From Spongiibacter nanhainus (lineage in GTDB: Bacteria; Pseudomonadota; Gammaproteobacteria; Pseudomonadales; Spongiibacteraceae), in the NCBI RefSeq assembly GCF_016132545.1, contig NZ_CP066167.1, positions 2,073,001 through 2,137,000 on the forward strand: a DNA stretch of 64,000 bases, written 5' to 3'. This document shows positions 16,449 to 25,134 of the stretch, piece after piece. The translations under genes and the position numbers were made by a program. The number at the start of each line of letters is the position of its first letter. The first letter of the stretch is position 1. Under the pieces are notes generated by a model. It did not search any database. It was not told the origin of the DNA and saw nothing but the letters and a program-made list of their open reading frames with translations.

Positions 16449-18608
16449 TTAACTCAGGCGCAGCGGCAAACGGCGCAAACGCTGGCCGGTCGCGGCGTAC
16501 ACGGCATTGGCTACCGCTGGCGCGATGGGCGGCGTCGCCGGCTCCCCCACTCCACTTGGCGGTGCATCGCTGTCGAGGATCTGCACCTCGATGTCCGGAG
16601 ATTCGTTCATACGCAAGGCGGCGTAATCGTGGAAGTTGCTTTGCTGAACAGCGCCCTCCTTCAGGGTGATCTCCCCTTTTAGCGCCGCCGTCAGGCCGTA
16701 GATGATGCTGCTCTGCATCTGGGTCACCACCACGTCGGGATTGACTGCCAGGCCGCAGTCCACCGCACAAAACACTTTTTTAACCTGAATCTGCTTGCCG
16801 TCGATGCGAACGTGGGCAACCTGCGCCACTACAGTACCAAAAGACTCGTGCACCGCAACGCCCTCATAGATACCGTCAGGAACCTGCCCCCACTGGGCTT
16901 GTTTCTTGACGGCGTCCAGTACCCGGGCATGGCGGCTATCGGGGCTAAGCAATGAGGCACGCAGCTCCAGCGGGTCCCGCTTCAGCTGCTGGGCCAGTTC
17001 ATCGATAAAGCTTTCGATGAAAAACGCGTTTTGGGAATGCCCTACCGAGCGCCAATAACCAATCGGCAGCGATTTCTCTTGCAGTGCAAAATCCACCCGT
17101 TTGTAGGGCACCGCGTAGGGTGAGTGAATCAAGCCTTCGGTGGCTGCGGGGTCGTGACTGGCCGCCAATTCGCCAATCTTGCCGTGGGCGCCGTCAGGCA
17201 GCCATTTGGGCATCAGCGCATTGGTAATCCAGGGCAACATCACGGTGAACAAGCTGGGCACTGCTGTCTTGAATTGCAGGCTGGTGATCTCGCCGTTATC
17301 CAGGGTCGCGGCCAGTCGCGCGGTGGCATTGGGGCGATAGAGATCGTGACGGGTGTCGTCCTCCCGGCTCCACTGCAAACGGACGGGCTTGCCGATGGCT
17401 TTGGCGACACGCACAGCCTCGACGATGTAATCGGCGGTGGTACGGCGCCCAAACGCACCGCCCATCAATTGATTATGCAGATGGATGTTTTCCCGACTAA
17501 CGCCGGTAACGTCGGAAATGGCGGCCAGAGCCAGCTCAGGCGACTGGGTACCCGCCCAGACTTCCACCTGGGTATCGCTCGCTGAGGCCACGGCGCTCAG
17601 TGGCTCCATCGCGGCGTGAGCCAGGTAGGGCACGTCGTAGATGGCCTCGATCCGCTCGCCGGTGGCGGCGGTCTCCTCGCCCTCCTCCTCGACGGTTTTG
17701 GCATCGTCGGCATCCAGCAGCGCCACGCGCTCTGCTCGCAGACTGCCGTCAGACAAAGCCGCGGTGGGGCCATCCTGCCAGGTGACTTTAACTTTTGCCG
17801 CCGCCTGGCGGGCCTGCCAATAGGTGTCGGCTACCACCGCGACGCTGCGGTGGGATTGGAATACGTCGTTAACGCCGGGCATAGTCAACGCGTCGGTGGC
17901 ATCAAAGGACGCCACGTCGCCATCAAAATGAGGGCAGCGGACTAGCACCGCCGACAACGCCTCCGCCGGACCGGCATCAATGCCAAAGGTCGCTTTGCCC
18001 GTGACCTTGGCCAGAGCATCCACCCGGGGCTTGTACTTGCCGATGTACTTAAAATCCTCTGCCTTAACCAGCTCGCCGGATTCGGGCACTGGCAAGGTCT
18101 GGGCTATTGGCACCAAATCAGCAAAGCTGAGACTGGTGTCGCCCTGCCACACCTGACCCTCGGCGACCCTGAGTGACTCGGATGCTACCCCCCACTCCTT
18201 GGCGCCGGCGGCACGCAGCCAGGCTGCCATTTGCGCCGCGGCCTCCCGCAGAGGGATAAAGCTGGTGCGAATGGTCGAACTGCCCCCGGTCAGCATGATA
18301 TGGAAGCCGGGGTCGCGGAAGTCGGGATGAAAGCGAGCGTGCTCAAGCTGGATATCTGCTGGCGACATCGCCAGCTCCTCTGCCACCAGCGTGGCCAGGC
18401 CGGTCATGGTGCCCTGCCCCATTTCGACTTTGTGCAGTTGCAGAATGACCTTACCGTTGGTATCGACCTGCAAGAATGCGTTGGGTTGGAGGGCATCGGC
18501 ATCGCCGTGAGGCAGCGGGGCTTTGGCGCAACCGGGCAAATTCACTGCCAGTACCAGGCCGCCGGACACGGCACCGACGGATTTTAAAAATTGGCGACGC
18601 TGCATCAT
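16449..18608 (-). CDS. iorB: Molybdenum hydroxylase large subunit (isoquinoline 1-oxidoreductase beta-like)
   Basis: A 719-residue molybdopterin-binding subunit of the xanthine oxidase family, IorB type. The N-terminus [17 protein letters not shown] is a Tat signal followed by a possible lipobox cysteine (LPGCAK), so the enzyme is exported. The MoCo-binding stretch [17 protein letters not shown] and the terminal [18 protein letters not shown], whose glutamate is the base in catalysis, are present. IorAB enzymes hydroxylate N-heterocycles or oxidise aldehydes; the real substrate is unknown. The start overlaps the 2Fe-2S subunit by 4 bases. Cofactor could come from moaCDE at 7.0-8.2 kb. Confidence 0.87.
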   Translation of the reverse strand: MMQRRQFLKSVGAVSGGLVLAVNLPGCAKAPLPHGDADALQPNAFLQVDTNGKVILQLHKVEMGQGTMTGLATLVAEELAMSPADIQLEHARFHPDFRDPGFHIMLTGGSSTIRTSFIPLREAAAQMAAWLRAAGAKEWGVASESLRVAEGQVWQGDTSLSFADLVPIAQTLPVPESGELVKAEDFKYIGKYKPRVDALAKVTGKATFGIDAGPAEALSAVLVRCPHFDGDVASFDATDALTMPGVNDVFQSHRSVAVVADTYWQARQAAAKVKVTWQDGPTAALSDGSLRAERVALLDADDAKTVEEEGEETAATGERIEAIYDVPYLAHAAMEPLSAVASASDTQVEVWAGTQSPELALAAISDVTGVSRENIHLHNQLMGGAFGRRTTADYIVEAVRVAKAIGKPVRLQWSREDDTRHDLYRPNATARLAATLDNGEITSLQFKTAVPSLFTVMLPWITNALMPKWLPDGAHGKIGELAASHDPAATEGLIHSPYAVPYKRVDFALQEKSLPIGYWRSVGHSQNAFFIESFIDELAQQLKRDPLELRASLLSPDSRHARVLDAVKKQAQWGQVPDGIYEGVAVHESFGTVVAQVAHVRIDGKQIQVKKVFCAVDCGLAVNPDVVVTQMQSSIIYGLTAALKGEITLKEGAVQQSNFHDYAALRMNESPDIEVQILDSDAPPSGVGEPATPPIAPAVANAVYAATGQRLRRLPLRLS

Positions 18609-19123
18609 GATTGCGCCTCCATTGGCTCAGACTCGTTGGTCTGCTTGGGATCAAACTGCTGAACCGCATTGTCCGCGGTGTGGCGAATCGCCGCCCGTAT
18701 TCTGGGATAGGTGCCACAGCGGCAGATATTGCCGGACATCGCCTCATCGATTTCCTGGTCGCTGGGCTGGGGGTTGTTCGCCAACAACGCGGCCGCCGAC
18801 ATCAGCTGGCCCGACTGGCAATAACCGCACTGGGGCACGTTAAATTCCAACCACGAGGATTGCAGCGGGTGCAGATCGTCGCCGTCGGACAGGCCCTCAA
18901 TAGTGGTAATCTGGCGGCCTTGGGCAGCCTGAATAGGAAAACTGCAACTGCGTATCGGGCTGCCATCCAAATGCACAGTGCAGGCGCCGCACAGGCCCAT
19001 ACCACAGCCAAACTTGGTGCCCAATAAGCGCAACTGCTCCCGCAACACCCACAGTAACGGCGTATTGCCATCCACTGACAACTCCACGGCCTCACCATTG
19101 ACGGTGATACTAAACTGCGACAT
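18605..19123 (-). CDS. iorA: Molybdenum hydroxylase 2Fe-2S subunit (isoquinoline 1-oxidoreductase alpha-like)
   Basis: A 172-residue iron-sulfur subunit with two 2Fe-2S sites. The plant-ferredoxin-type site is [18 protein letters not shown] plus a downstream Cys (RSCSFP). The C-terminal four-helix site is QCGYCQSGQ with [11 protein letters not shown]. It passes electrons from the molybdenum centre of the adjacent large subunit, probably to a c-type cytochrome as in other IorAB enzymes. It has no signal peptide and would be carried out with the Tat-exported large subunit. It is the first gene of the pair, with GGGGG upstream of the ATG. Confidence 0.9.
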   Translation of the reverse strand: MSQFSITVNGEAVELSVDGNTPLLWVLREQLRLLGTKFGCGMGLCGACTVHLDGSPIRSCSFPIQAAQGRQITTIEGLSDGDDLHPLQSSWLEFNVPQCGYCQSGQLMSAAALLANNPQPSDQEIDEAMSGNICRCGTYPRIRAAIRHTADNAVQQFDPKQTNESEPMEAQS

Positions 19124-19261
19124 AGCCCCCCCTTTAATTCGCTATAGACGCCGGAACTCCGCGTCTCGCAGTGAATCCCCGATTATCGACAGGAAGGGGC
19201 TATTTGGCCATTACCGCTTGGTAATAAACAACACGCTGTTGGATGGCAAATCGACGCAATA

Positions 19262-19933
19262 CTAGAAATGCAGTACAAAATCCGCCGAGACACGATCCGC
19301 CGCAAACTCTACGCTGGCGTCATCCTCGAGGAAGTAGTACTCGTAGCCAATCTCAATGGCAGTATTGCGACCCACGGCAAAACGCAGCCCGCCGCCCAGA
19401 TAAGGGTCGCTGCCCTCAACCGAGAAATCGCCGCGCTGCTGACTGTCCTCCAGGGTGCCGCTGAACTCCCAGGCCATCACACCCGCCCGGGCAAACAGCC
19501 CAAAGGGCTCATCCATAGGCGACTGTATCCGGGCACCGACAAAGGCGCCGTCGATATCCCCCTCCATAAACACCCGACCTGGGGCATAGCCGCCACTGAG
19601 TGCTTGCGAGCCATTGGAGGTGGCAATCGCCTCCAACTCGCCGAGATTGACGTAGCCCAGCTCCAGCGCCAACTCGGGCAAAAAGCTGATACCCAAGCCC
19701 ACCCTGGCACCGGCGGAATCGTTGTCTACCTCGATGTTGGACAGCGAACCGTCACCAAAACTAAAGCGGTGATCTTCATCTTCGTAGTCAAAGGAGGTAA
19801 TCCCCGCGCCGCCAAAAAGGTACATGCCGGGGCCGGATTGACTGCGGTAGGGATCGCGGCCGTAGTGTTCACTCCACGCGGGGCTGGAAGCTAAGGTAAG
19901 TATAGAGACTGCTGCAAGGGTAGAGACTTTCAT
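19262..19933 (-). CDS. Outer-membrane beta-barrel protein, OmpA/OmpW-like
   Basis: A 223-residue protein with an export signal (MKVSTLAAVSILTLASSPAWS) and alternating hydrophobic strands in a probable eight-stranded barrel: LFGGAGITSFDY, VGLGISFLPELALELGYVNL, GLFARAGVMAWEF, GGGLRFAVGRNTAIEIGYEYYFLED. It ends in VSADFVLHF, with the terminal aromatic residue favoured by the BAM complex. The start is the ATG at 19933 with AGGAG 10 bases upstream. Function unknown; barrels of this size act as adhesins, surface anchors or small channels. It stands alone. Confidence 0.82.
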   Translation of the reverse strand: MKVSTLAAVSILTLASSPAWSEHYGRDPYRSQSGPGMYLFGGAGITSFDYEDEDHRFSFGDGSLSNIEVDNDSAGARVGLGISFLPELALELGYVNLGELEAIATSNGSQALSGGYAPGRVFMEGDIDGAFVGARIQSPMDEPFGLFARAGVMAWEFSGTLEDSQQRGDFSVEGSDPYLGGGLRFAVGRNTAIEIGYEYYFLEDDASVEFAADRVSADFVLHF

Positions 19934-20218
19934 CACCACGCTCCTGAAATTGGGATAGTGGAGGCATTATTGTGGGCTGGGGATTAACTGATGCTGAACC
20001 GGTGATAATCCGTCTGCAAGATCGCCCCATTGTGGCAATCGAAGGCGTACCTGCTGAGCAACAGTTGTAAACACTTAAAAAGCTACAAATATGGGGGGGT
20101 GGAATTACAGTATCGCCTGGCGTCGCGATAGCTATGAAATGGCCTTTGTAGCCGCTATGCCTTAACATTTCCGTTTAGCATCAGCCTGTTTTGATAACTA
20201 TAACTCCGAGTTTACTTA

Positions 20219-23200
20219 ATGCCCCACGAGATCACGGAAGAATCCATGCAGTCAGGCGCCATAGAAGAATTTATTGGCCGCTGGGAAAATGTCAGCGGTA
20301 CGGAAAAAGCCAACTACCAACTCTTCTTAACGGAGCTTTGCACCCTGCTCGCCCTACCCCAGCCTGACCCTGCCAGCAACGACAACGAACAGAATGCCTA
20401 CGTCTTCGAGCGTCGCGTCGATATCAGCAAGGCTGATGGTTCGGTAAACCGTGGGTTTATCGACCTCTATCGTCGTGGTGCCTTCGTGCTGGAGGCGAAG
20501 CAGACCGGCAAGGCGCTGGAAACTCAGGGGTGGGACAAGGCCATGCTGGCCGCCCAGAATCAGGCAGACCAATACGTCCGCGCCCTCCCTGGCGACGAAG
20601 GCCGTCCGCCGTTTATCGTAGTGACGGATGTGGGGCGCTCCCTGGAGCTCTATTCGGAATTCACCCGCTCGGGTGGCACCTACGTACCCTACCCCGACCC
20701 CAGCAGCCACCGTATTCGTGTTGAAGATCTGCGTGATCCTGACATCCGCGAACGCCTGCGCCAACTTTGGCTGGACCCGGACGCACTGGACCCCTCCAAG
20801 CGCGCGGCCAAAGTAACGCGCCAGATTAGCGATAAGCTGGCCCAATTGGCCCGTTCGCTGGAACAAAGTGGTTACGATGTAGAACGCGTCGCCCACTTCC
20901 TGAAACGTTGCCTGTTCACCATGTTCTGCGAGGATGTCGAGCTACTTCCCCAAGACAGCTTTACCAACCTGCTACAGCGTCTTGAGGGCACACCAGAGCA
21001 CTTCCCAGACTCTATGCGTTCCCTCTGGAGCACGATGAACACTGGCGGTTTTGAAGGTCAACTCATGGCCAAGCTACAGCGCTTTAACGGCGGACTGTTT
21101 GCCTCGATTGATCCAATTCCTCTGACAAGTGACCAGATCGGCATGTTGGTAGAGGCAGCCAAGGCCGACTGGCGCTTTGTGGAACCGGCGATATTCGGCA
21201 CCCTGCTGGAACGCGCCCTCGACCCCAGAGAGCGCCACAAACTGGGCGCCCACTACACTCCTCGGGCCTATGTTGAACGCCTGGTGATGCCCACCTTGAT
21301 CGAGCCATTGCGGGAAGAATGGAGCACGGTACAGGTCGCCGCAGAAACCTGGATACAGCAGGACAAGACCGACAAAGCGCTGAAAGAGCTGCAGGCCTTT
21401 CACTACAAGCTGTGTCAGGTGCGCGTGCTCGACCCAGCCTGTGGCAGCGGGAACTTCCTTTATGTGGCGCTGGAGCATATGAAGCGGCTGGAAGGAGAAG
21501 TGCTAAATACCATCCGCGATCTCTCTGCCGGGCAGCAGGCGATGGATACCGAAGGTTTAACGGTAGACCCACACCAATTCCTGGGTATGGAGATCAATCC
21601 CCGCGCTGCTGCTATCGCCGAGGTAGTGCTATGGATAGGGTATCTACAATGGCACTACCGACTTTATGGCAAGCTTAATTTGCCTGAGCCGATACTGCGA
21701 GACTTTAAGAATATCGAGTGCCGAGATGCGCTTATCGAATACGATAGTCGAGAGCCGATGCTGGATGAAGATGGCCAACCCAAAACGATCTGGGATGGCA
21801 TCAGTTTTAAGACAAGCGCAGCCACCGGTGAACTAGTACCAGACGACGCTGGTCGGACGCCCGTGTACCACTTCATCCGACCCAGAAAGACCAAGTGGCC
21901 AAAGGCGAATTATATCGTCGGCAATCCCCCCTTTATTGGGAAGTTAAAGATTAGGGATGCACTGGGAATTGGATACGTCGACGCATTGCGCGAGGCATAC
22001 AAAGGGGAGGTTCCGGACTCTTGCGATCTCGTAATGTATTGGTGGCACATTGCAGCAGAAAACGTTCGCGTAGGTGTTTCTCAAAGATTCGGACTAATAA
22101 CAACAAACAGCCTTCGTCAAGGATTTAATCGTAGAGTTTTAGAGTCCCACCTCAACAGAAAAAACAAACCGCTCATGCTTTCATTCGTCATACCTGACCA
22201 CCCATGGGTAGATAGTAACGACGGCGCAGCCGTTCGGATTTCAATGTCTGTAACCAAAATCAGTAACAGCAATTCTGGCGAGTTATGCAAAGTAGTCTCA
22301 GAATCCCGTAGGGGCGAAGAAACCCGAGATATTACATTTTCGCGAACAATTGGACAGATCAACCCTGATTTAACGGTTGGAGCCAACATATCAACAGTCG
22401 CCACATTGCAGGCTAATTCTAAGGTCAGTACAACAGGTGTAATACCGCATGGGAAAGGCATGATTCTCAATACTGAACAAGCAAAAGCGCTTGGCGACAG
22501 CACATTAATAAAACCATATAGAAATGGTAAAGACCTAACCGCTCGCCCAAGAGGTGCGAAGGTTATCGACTGCTACGGTCTAGAAATTGACCAAGTTAGA
22601 ACGAGACACCCAGCGGTTTATCAATGGTTACTTGATAGAGTGAAACCAGAAAGAGACGTAAATAAAGATAAAGATTTACGTGAAAAATGGTGGTTACACC
22701 GACGCAATAACGAAGACATGAGAACTTCACTCTCTGGACTGGAAAGGTATATTGCAACAGTGATGACCGCAAAACATCGACTATTCCAATTTTTAGATAG
22801 TGAAGTTCTGCCAGACCAAATGTTGGTCAGCATCGCTCTTCCAGACCCTTACCAATTAGGAATTTTATGCAGTCGTATTCATGTTGCATGGGCGCTCGCA
22901 GCTGGTGGGACTTTAGAAGACCGCCCCAGGTATAACAAGATCCGCTGTTTCGAGACCTTCCCTTTCCCGGAGTTGCCCGACGACCAAGCAAATACCATTG
23001 GCGAACTCGCCAGACAGATCGACAACCACCGCAAACGTCAGCAATCTGAGCACGAGAAACTAACCCTCACCGGAATGTACAACGTACTGGAGAAGCTGCG
23101 CGCCGAAGAACCGCTGACCTCCAAAGACAAAACCATCCACGAGCAAGGACTAATATCGGTGCTACGAGAACTGCATGACGAACTCGATACCGCCGTATTC

Positions 23201-23671
23201 GAAGCTTATGGCTGGAGCGACCTGGGCAAGATACTGGTAGGTCGCCCCGGTGCCACCACGCCCCTATCTGACAAGCCCGCTGAGCAAGCCGAAGCCGAGG
23301 AGGAGCTGTTGTGCCGTCTGGTCGCCCTCAATCACCAGCGTGCTGCAGAGGAAGCACAGGGCCATATTCGCTGGCTGCGTCCGGACTACCAGGCACCCGA
23401 CAGCCAGCAATCTTCTGCCAAGCTCGATATCGCTGCCGATAAACCGGCTGAACAGAATAGCCAGGCAGGCAAGAAAGAAACCTGGCCCAAGGATATCCCC
23501 GCCCAGGTCGAAGCCGTTAGAAAGGCACTGGCTATTGGCCCACAAACCGACGCGGCAATCGCAGCACAATTCAAACGTATCCCGCTAAAAGGCGTAGGGC
23601 AGATTCTGGAGGCATTGGCGGCGTTGGGCCATGTCTCGAAGTCCGATGACATCTGGCAATTAGCGAACTGA
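20219..23671 (+). CDS. MmeI-type (type IIL) restriction endonuclease-methyltransferase
   Basis: A single 1150-residue protein combining cutting and N6-adenine methylation. The nuclease motif lies near the N-terminus: D82 in FIDLYRRG and E92-A-K94 in VLEAKQ form a PD-ExK site. Helical spacer follows, then methyltransferase motif I DPACGSG at residues 405-411 and motif IV NPPF at 569-572. The target-recognition region (about 600-900) is clearly AT-richer than the rest. A C-terminal extension (about 1050-1150) ends in a winged-helix-like segment, making it longer than MmeI (919 aa). No separate restriction or specificity gene is near. BREX PglX is an alternative, but its partner genes are absent. 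Confidence 0.83.
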   Translation: MPHEITEESMQSGAIEEFIGRWENVSGTEKANYQLFLTELCTLLALPQPDPASNDNEQNAYVFERRVDISKADGSVNRGFIDLYRRGAFVLEAKQTGKALETQGWDKAMLAAQNQADQYVRALPGDEGRPPFIVVTDVGRSLELYSEFTRSGGTYVPYPDPSSHRIRVEDLRDPDIRERLRQLWLDPDALDPSKRAAKVTRQISDKLAQLARSLEQSGYDVERVAHFLKRCLFTMFCEDVELLPQDSFTNLLQRLEGTPEHFPDSMRSLWSTMNTGGFEGQLMAKLQRFNGGLFASIDPIPLTSDQIGMLVEAAKADWRFVEPAIFGTLLERALDPRERHKLGAHYTPRAYVERLVMPTLIEPLREEWSTVQVAAETWIQQDKTDKALKELQAFHYKLCQVRVLDPACGSGNFLYVALEHMKRLEGEVLNTIRDLSAGQQAMDTEGLTVDPHQFLGMEINPRAAAIAEVVLWIGYLQWHYRLYGKLNLPEPILRDFKNIECRDALIEYDSREPMLDEDGQPKTIWDGISFKTSAATGELVPDDAGRTPVYHFIRPRKTKWPKANYIVGNPPFIGKLKIRDALGIGYVDALREAYKGEVPDSCDLVMYWWHIAAENVRVGVSQRFGLITTNSLRQGFNRRVLESHLNRKNKPLMLSFVIPDHPWVDSNDGAAVRISMSVTKISNSNSGELCKVVSESRRGEETRDITFSRTIGQINPDLTVGANISTVATLQANSKVSTTGVIPHGKGMILNTEQAKALGDSTLIKPYRNGKDLTARPRGAKVIDCYGLEIDQVRTRHPAVYQWLLDRVKPERDVNKDKDLREKWWLHRRNNEDMRTSLSGLERYIATVMTAKHRLFQFLDSEVLPDQMLVSIALPDPYQLGILCSRIHVAWALAAGGTLEDRPRYNKIRCFETFPFPELPDDQANTIGELARQIDNHRKRQQSEHEKLTLTGMYNVLEKLRAEEPLTSKDKTIHEQGLISVLRELHDELDTAVFEAYGWSDLGKILVGRPGATTPLSDKPAEQAEAEEELLCRLVALNHQRAAEEAQGHIRWLRPDYQAPDSQQSSAKLDIAADKPAEQNSQAGKKETWPKDIPAQVEAVRKALAIGPQTDAAIAAQFKRIPLKGVGQILEALAALGHVSKSDDIWQLAN

Positions 23672-24141
23672 ACAACGGGCGAAAGGAACCAAATATGTCT
23701 CGGCAAGAAGCAATATAGAGGCAAAGCTACTATTAGCCGTTGCCGTGCAACCCGCTTTCAAAGTCCTCTCTGCAGCACTCTATGTCATTGATGACGACGT
23801 GGTGTTTTTTAGACCCCAGTTGCAGCAAATCGGCATAGGGCTTCAGACAGGAAGCCGGAGGATTCCGGATAACGTATTTCAGTAAAATCCTGCAAATTTC
23901 TCAAAAACATGCGTAAAAACTCACAAAATAGATAGAAAATCCCCTCTGGTTGCCTGACTTGTCATCCACAGTCGTAGAAATTATCAAAAATAATAGGTAA
24001 TCTCCCTCACGCAAGGTCGAAAACCGCCCAATTGATGAGTTTAACGCACCAAAATCCAATATAGGTGTCAGACCTTATAACTAAACAAATAGCAGTCTGG
24101 TAATTTACTAACTGCGGTACATGTGTCCAGGGAGTGAAATA
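23672..24141. other. 470-base AT-rich intergenic stretch
   Basis: No complete gene is seen between the MmeI-like gene and the toxin-antitoxin pair. On the minus strand (about 23892 to 23744) an open frame without ATG encodes about 48 residues ending KKHHVVINDIECC...GLHGNG and is closed upstream by TGA. It could be a decayed fragment but I do not recognise it. The remaining sequence is AT-rich and probably carries the promoter of the toxin-antitoxin pair. Confidence 0.4.
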
Positions 24142-24318
24142 ATGAACGTCGTCGTAGAGCGTGCAAATGAGCCACGCATGGACTTGCCTGAGCGCAAGCG
24201 GGACGACGTTATGCCGCCTCGCCCCACCACTGGTGACCACAAAAAAATCGTACGCGCAGCATGCGCGGAGGCTTTGGTGCGCAATCACGAAACCCTCAAA
24301 GAGCTGGCCAAAATCTAG
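24142..24318 (+). CDS. Small protein upstream of Doc toxin, candidate antitoxin
   Basis: A 58-residue charged protein (MNVVVERANEPRMDLPERKRDDVMPPRP...) with a basic, helical C-terminal half ending ETLKELAKI. It precedes the Doc-like toxin gene by 7 bases, the usual place of an antitoxin, and has GGGAG 9 bases before its ATG. It does not look like Phd (no AKxxLS-type N-terminus). I do not recognise the family; the antitoxin role is inferred from position only. An in-frame ATG at 24121 is possible but lacks a ribosome site. Confidence 0.6.
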   Translation: MNVVVERANEPRMDLPERKRDDVMPPRPTTGDHKKIVRAACAEALVRNHETLKELAKI

Positions 24319-24325
24319 CGTCTAA

Positions 24326-24808
24326 ATGTCTACAACGGAATACTGTGATGGCAGCATTCGTTACCTGTCACCACAAGACATAGAAGATATCAATTCCTTT
24401 GTCATCCTTTCTATAACCCCTGAAGAACCTATCGGGGTTATAGAAAATTCTATCCTACACGGGGCTCAATCCCGCCCTAGCATGTACCGCTATTACGAGG
24501 AGACCAACGACATGGCGACGTTGGCGGCGGTCTTGTTAACTTCCACTATCAAAGCTCACGCGTTTTTAAATGGGAACAAACGAACAGCTTTTGTATCTGC
24601 TGTGGTTTTCTTGCGTATAAACGGTTACCGATTCGACCCGCCACTCAGTGAAACGCTAACATTCTGCAAAGGTATCGCCGAAGACCAAATCAATATGTCG
24701 CAAGTCGCATACTGGATTGCGACGCACTCACGCCCATCAGATTCTGCTGACTTGTTATCCGATTGTCTGCATATTGTGTTTTCAGAATACGAAGGCTTTA
24801 GAGCCTAG
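24326..24808 (+). CDS. Doc/Fic-family death-on-curing toxin
   Basis: A 160-residue Fic-fold protein of the Doc branch. The catalytic loop is HAFLNGNKRTA at residues 78-88, matching the Doc motif HxFxxGNKR with the NGNK form that marks kinases of elongation factor Tu rather than AMP transferases. Surrounding motifs (ISPQDI-like LSPQDIEDIN, and GAQSRPSMYRYYEE) agree with Doc. A C-terminal tail of about 35 residues is longer than in phage P1 Doc (126 aa). It is coupled to a 58-residue upstream gene and sits just outside the tRNA-Leu attachment site. Confidence 0.85.
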   Translation: MSTTEYCDGSIRYLSPQDIEDINSFVILSITPEEPIGVIENSILHGAQSRPSMYRYYEETNDMATLAAVLLTSTIKAHAFLNGNKRTAFVSAVVFLRINGYRFDPPLSETLTFCKGIAEDQINMSQVAYWIATHSRPSDSADLLSDCLHIVFSEYEGFRA

Positions 24809-24892
24809 CACAGCCCTTTAGCCGAGTCTGAACCAGTTCTTCTCGGATAACGAACCAGTTTAGTTTTAGAGCGATGAAAATCGCTCATTTAT

Positions 24893-24948
24893 TGGTGCCC
24901 GAGGCCGGAATCGAACCGGCACGATCGCAATGATCGGGAGATTTTAAG
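24893..24948 (-). other. tRNA-Leu(UAA) 3'-half: attachment site of the genomic island
   Basis: Read on the minus strand this is CTTAAAATCTCCCGATC... ending in the T-arm CCGGTTCGATTCCGG and the acceptor CTCGGGCACCA, that is the anticodon loop (UAA) to the CCA end of a leucine tRNA. The 5' half is missing: the bases beyond 24948 cannot form the anticodon or acceptor stems. Fragments like this are left when a tyrosine integrase recombines in a tRNA gene. The orientation places the element to the right, so an intact tRNA-Leu on the minus strand is expected beyond the window. Confidence 0.85.
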
Positions 24949-25134
24949 CGGTAGTCTGGCTTCCACTCCGGGGTACTCCCTGCTTGTATACGGCGCGATT
25001 CAGCTGGTTTTTCAAAGACTTAAAAAAAGGGATCATATGCCGGAGTTTGATGCTAATCGCTCTGGTTCGCTCTCCCGAGGCTCCTATTTGCTCCTTGGAT
25101 AAGACCTGGAACCGGAGGTTTCAGGAGTCCAGAA

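Noticed and set aside
20219-23671. BREX or DISARM methylase
   Set aside because: No brx, pgl or drm partner genes are near and the protein carries its own D-EAK nuclease motif, as in MmeI.
24007-24288. 93-residue minus-strand frame overlapping the candidate antitoxin
   Set aside because: No ribosome site, Trp/Cys-rich chance-like composition, and overlap with a better supported plus-strand gene.
24893-24980. Complete tRNA-Leu or tmRNA gene
   Set aside because: The bases past the anticodon loop do not form anticodon, D or acceptor stems, and there is no tmRNA tag region; only the 3' half is tRNA.
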